A DNA stretch of 64,000 nucleotides from NCBI RefSeq assembly GCF_902153245.2, contig NZ_CABFWF030000001.1, forward strand, positions 124,001 to 188,000, written 5' to 3'. The notes beneath the pieces are model-generated. The model had not been told where the DNA came from, did no database searches, and saw only the letters and a program-made list of their open reading frames with translations. Shown piece after piece: positions 63,561 through 64,000 of this stretch. The stretch comes from Pseudorhizobium endolithicum (GTDB taxonomy: Bacteria; Pseudomonadota; Alphaproteobacteria; Rhizobiales; Rhizobiaceae). The stretch's first letter is position 1, and each line of letters starts with the position of its first letter. The translations under genes were made by a program, and so were the position numbers.

Positions 63561-63577
63561 ACTTGACTCAGTCAAGT
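63561..63577. promoter_or_regulatory. Perfect 17-bp palindrome upstream of the MarR gene
   Basis: ACTTGACT-C-AGTCAAGT is 8+1+8 self-complementary, just before the MarR gene and after the racemase stop. Typical MarR-type operator size; binding by its neighbour is inference. Confidence 0.75.
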
Positions 63578-63612
63578 GAATAGCGAAAGTCTCGCCGGGG
63601 AGGCTTTTCACT

Positions 63613-64000
63613 ATGATCGCGACCGAAACCATTGAGGCCATCCGCGCCTTTAACCGCTTCTATACGAACAGGCTCGGCTTGCTGGCCAAAGGGTATCTGG
63701 CGACCCCATATACCCTGACCGAGGGCCGAATCCTCTACGAGCTTGGATCACGTCGTAGCGTTTCCTCCACGCAACTGAACCGCGACCTCGGCCTGGATCC
63801 CGCCTATCTCAGCCGCATCCTGAAGAAGTTCCGTGAGGCGGGGCTCCTTGCGACCGAACCCGATCCCATCGACGGGCGTAGCCGCATCCTCTCCCTCACC
63901 GCTGAGGGAGCGGAGATCTACAAGACCCTGGGCGACCGGTCGCGCCGGCAGATCGCCGGCGATCTACAGAACGTCGATAAGGCGGACCAGGCCCGGCTGG
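63613..64000 (+). CDS. MarR-family regulator, 3' end cut by the window (possible MarR-GNAT fusion)
   Basis: The visible 129 codons show a winged-helix MarR domain: F-N-R-F-Y-T-N-R-L-G-L, L-T-E-G-R-I-L-Y-E-L-G, L-N-R-D-L-G-L-D-P-A-Y-L-S-R-I and the wing D-P-I-D-G-R-S-R-I-L-S-L-T. GGGGAGG lies nine bases before the ATG. The opening resembles the family in which a MarR domain is fused to an N-acetyltransferase, so the missing part may carry GNAT. A perfect palindrome upstream suggests autoregulation. Confidence 0.85.
   Translation, partial: MIATETIEAIRAFNRFYTNRLGLLAKGYLATPYTLTEGRILYELGSRRSVSSTQLNRDLGLDPAYLSRILKKFREAGLLATEPDPIDGRSRILSLTAEGAEIYKTLGDRSRRQIAGDLQNVDKADQARL

Overview
The window is chromosomal DNA of an alphaproteobacterium of the order Hyphomicrobiales, most likely family Rhizobiaceae (Sinorhizobium/Ensifer, Shinella or Rhizobium type). 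The grounds are the aapJQMP amino-acid transporter, an EipB (DUF1849) envelope protein, class I PHA synthase plus phasin, DUF3126, NDUFS4-like and NDUFS6-like complex I accessory proteins, and high GC coding throughout. No species call is possible from the sequence alone.

Positions 1 to about 13,010 are the early region of an integrated temperate phage, cut by the left window edge. It is laid out like lambda. A CI-type S24 repressor (2785-3471) faces a small Cro-like protein (2417-2692) across an operator region. A leftward operon runs from the Cro-like gene through a GapR-ParB fusion off the window edge. A rightward operon (5101-12952) carries recombination genes (RecT, NinB, a DUF968/Ref-like HNH protein), an orphan DNA methyltransferase, many small Cys-rich proteins and finally a tyrosine integrase. 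Most of its junctions are ATGA or TGATG overlaps. The integrase ends 61 bp from the 3' end of a tRNA-Arg(UCU) gene, the probable attachment site. A three-gene leftward cassette (3468-4940) sits between the repressor and the recombination operon, the place where lambda has rexAB. Copies of a 13-bp palindrome (TGCG-N5-CGCA type) lie in both control regions.

Positions 13,010 to 28,400 are core chromosome: tRNA-Arg, tRNA-Pro and tRNA-Glu, an NDUFS4-like protein, DUF192, a double cold-shock-domain protein, glyoxalase, recJ, hom with an aminotransferase, phaC, sfsA-map-radC, a soluble transhydrogenase and rpsD. Positions 28,400 to 47,400 hold a HerA-like ATPase, two LysE exporters flanking murI-trmJ, eipB, a RidA/GDPD/acetyltransferase/HIT operon, azlCD with a DUF1989 gene, clpS-clpA, a phasin, cysE, a hydrolase, a flavin monooxygenase and metC.

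Positions 47,400 to 64,000 contain aapJQMP, tRNA-Lys, a PhzF-like isomerase, a four-gene ABC transporter/EEP-phosphatase operon preceded by a three-repeat Pho-box-like element, a PLP aminotransferase, a methyltransferase, ilvC, a TetR regulator with a perfect palindrome, a divergent Lrp/racemase pair, and the start of a MarR-family gene behind a perfect 17-bp palindrome. Amino-acid uptake, export, racemisation and transamination dominate this half.
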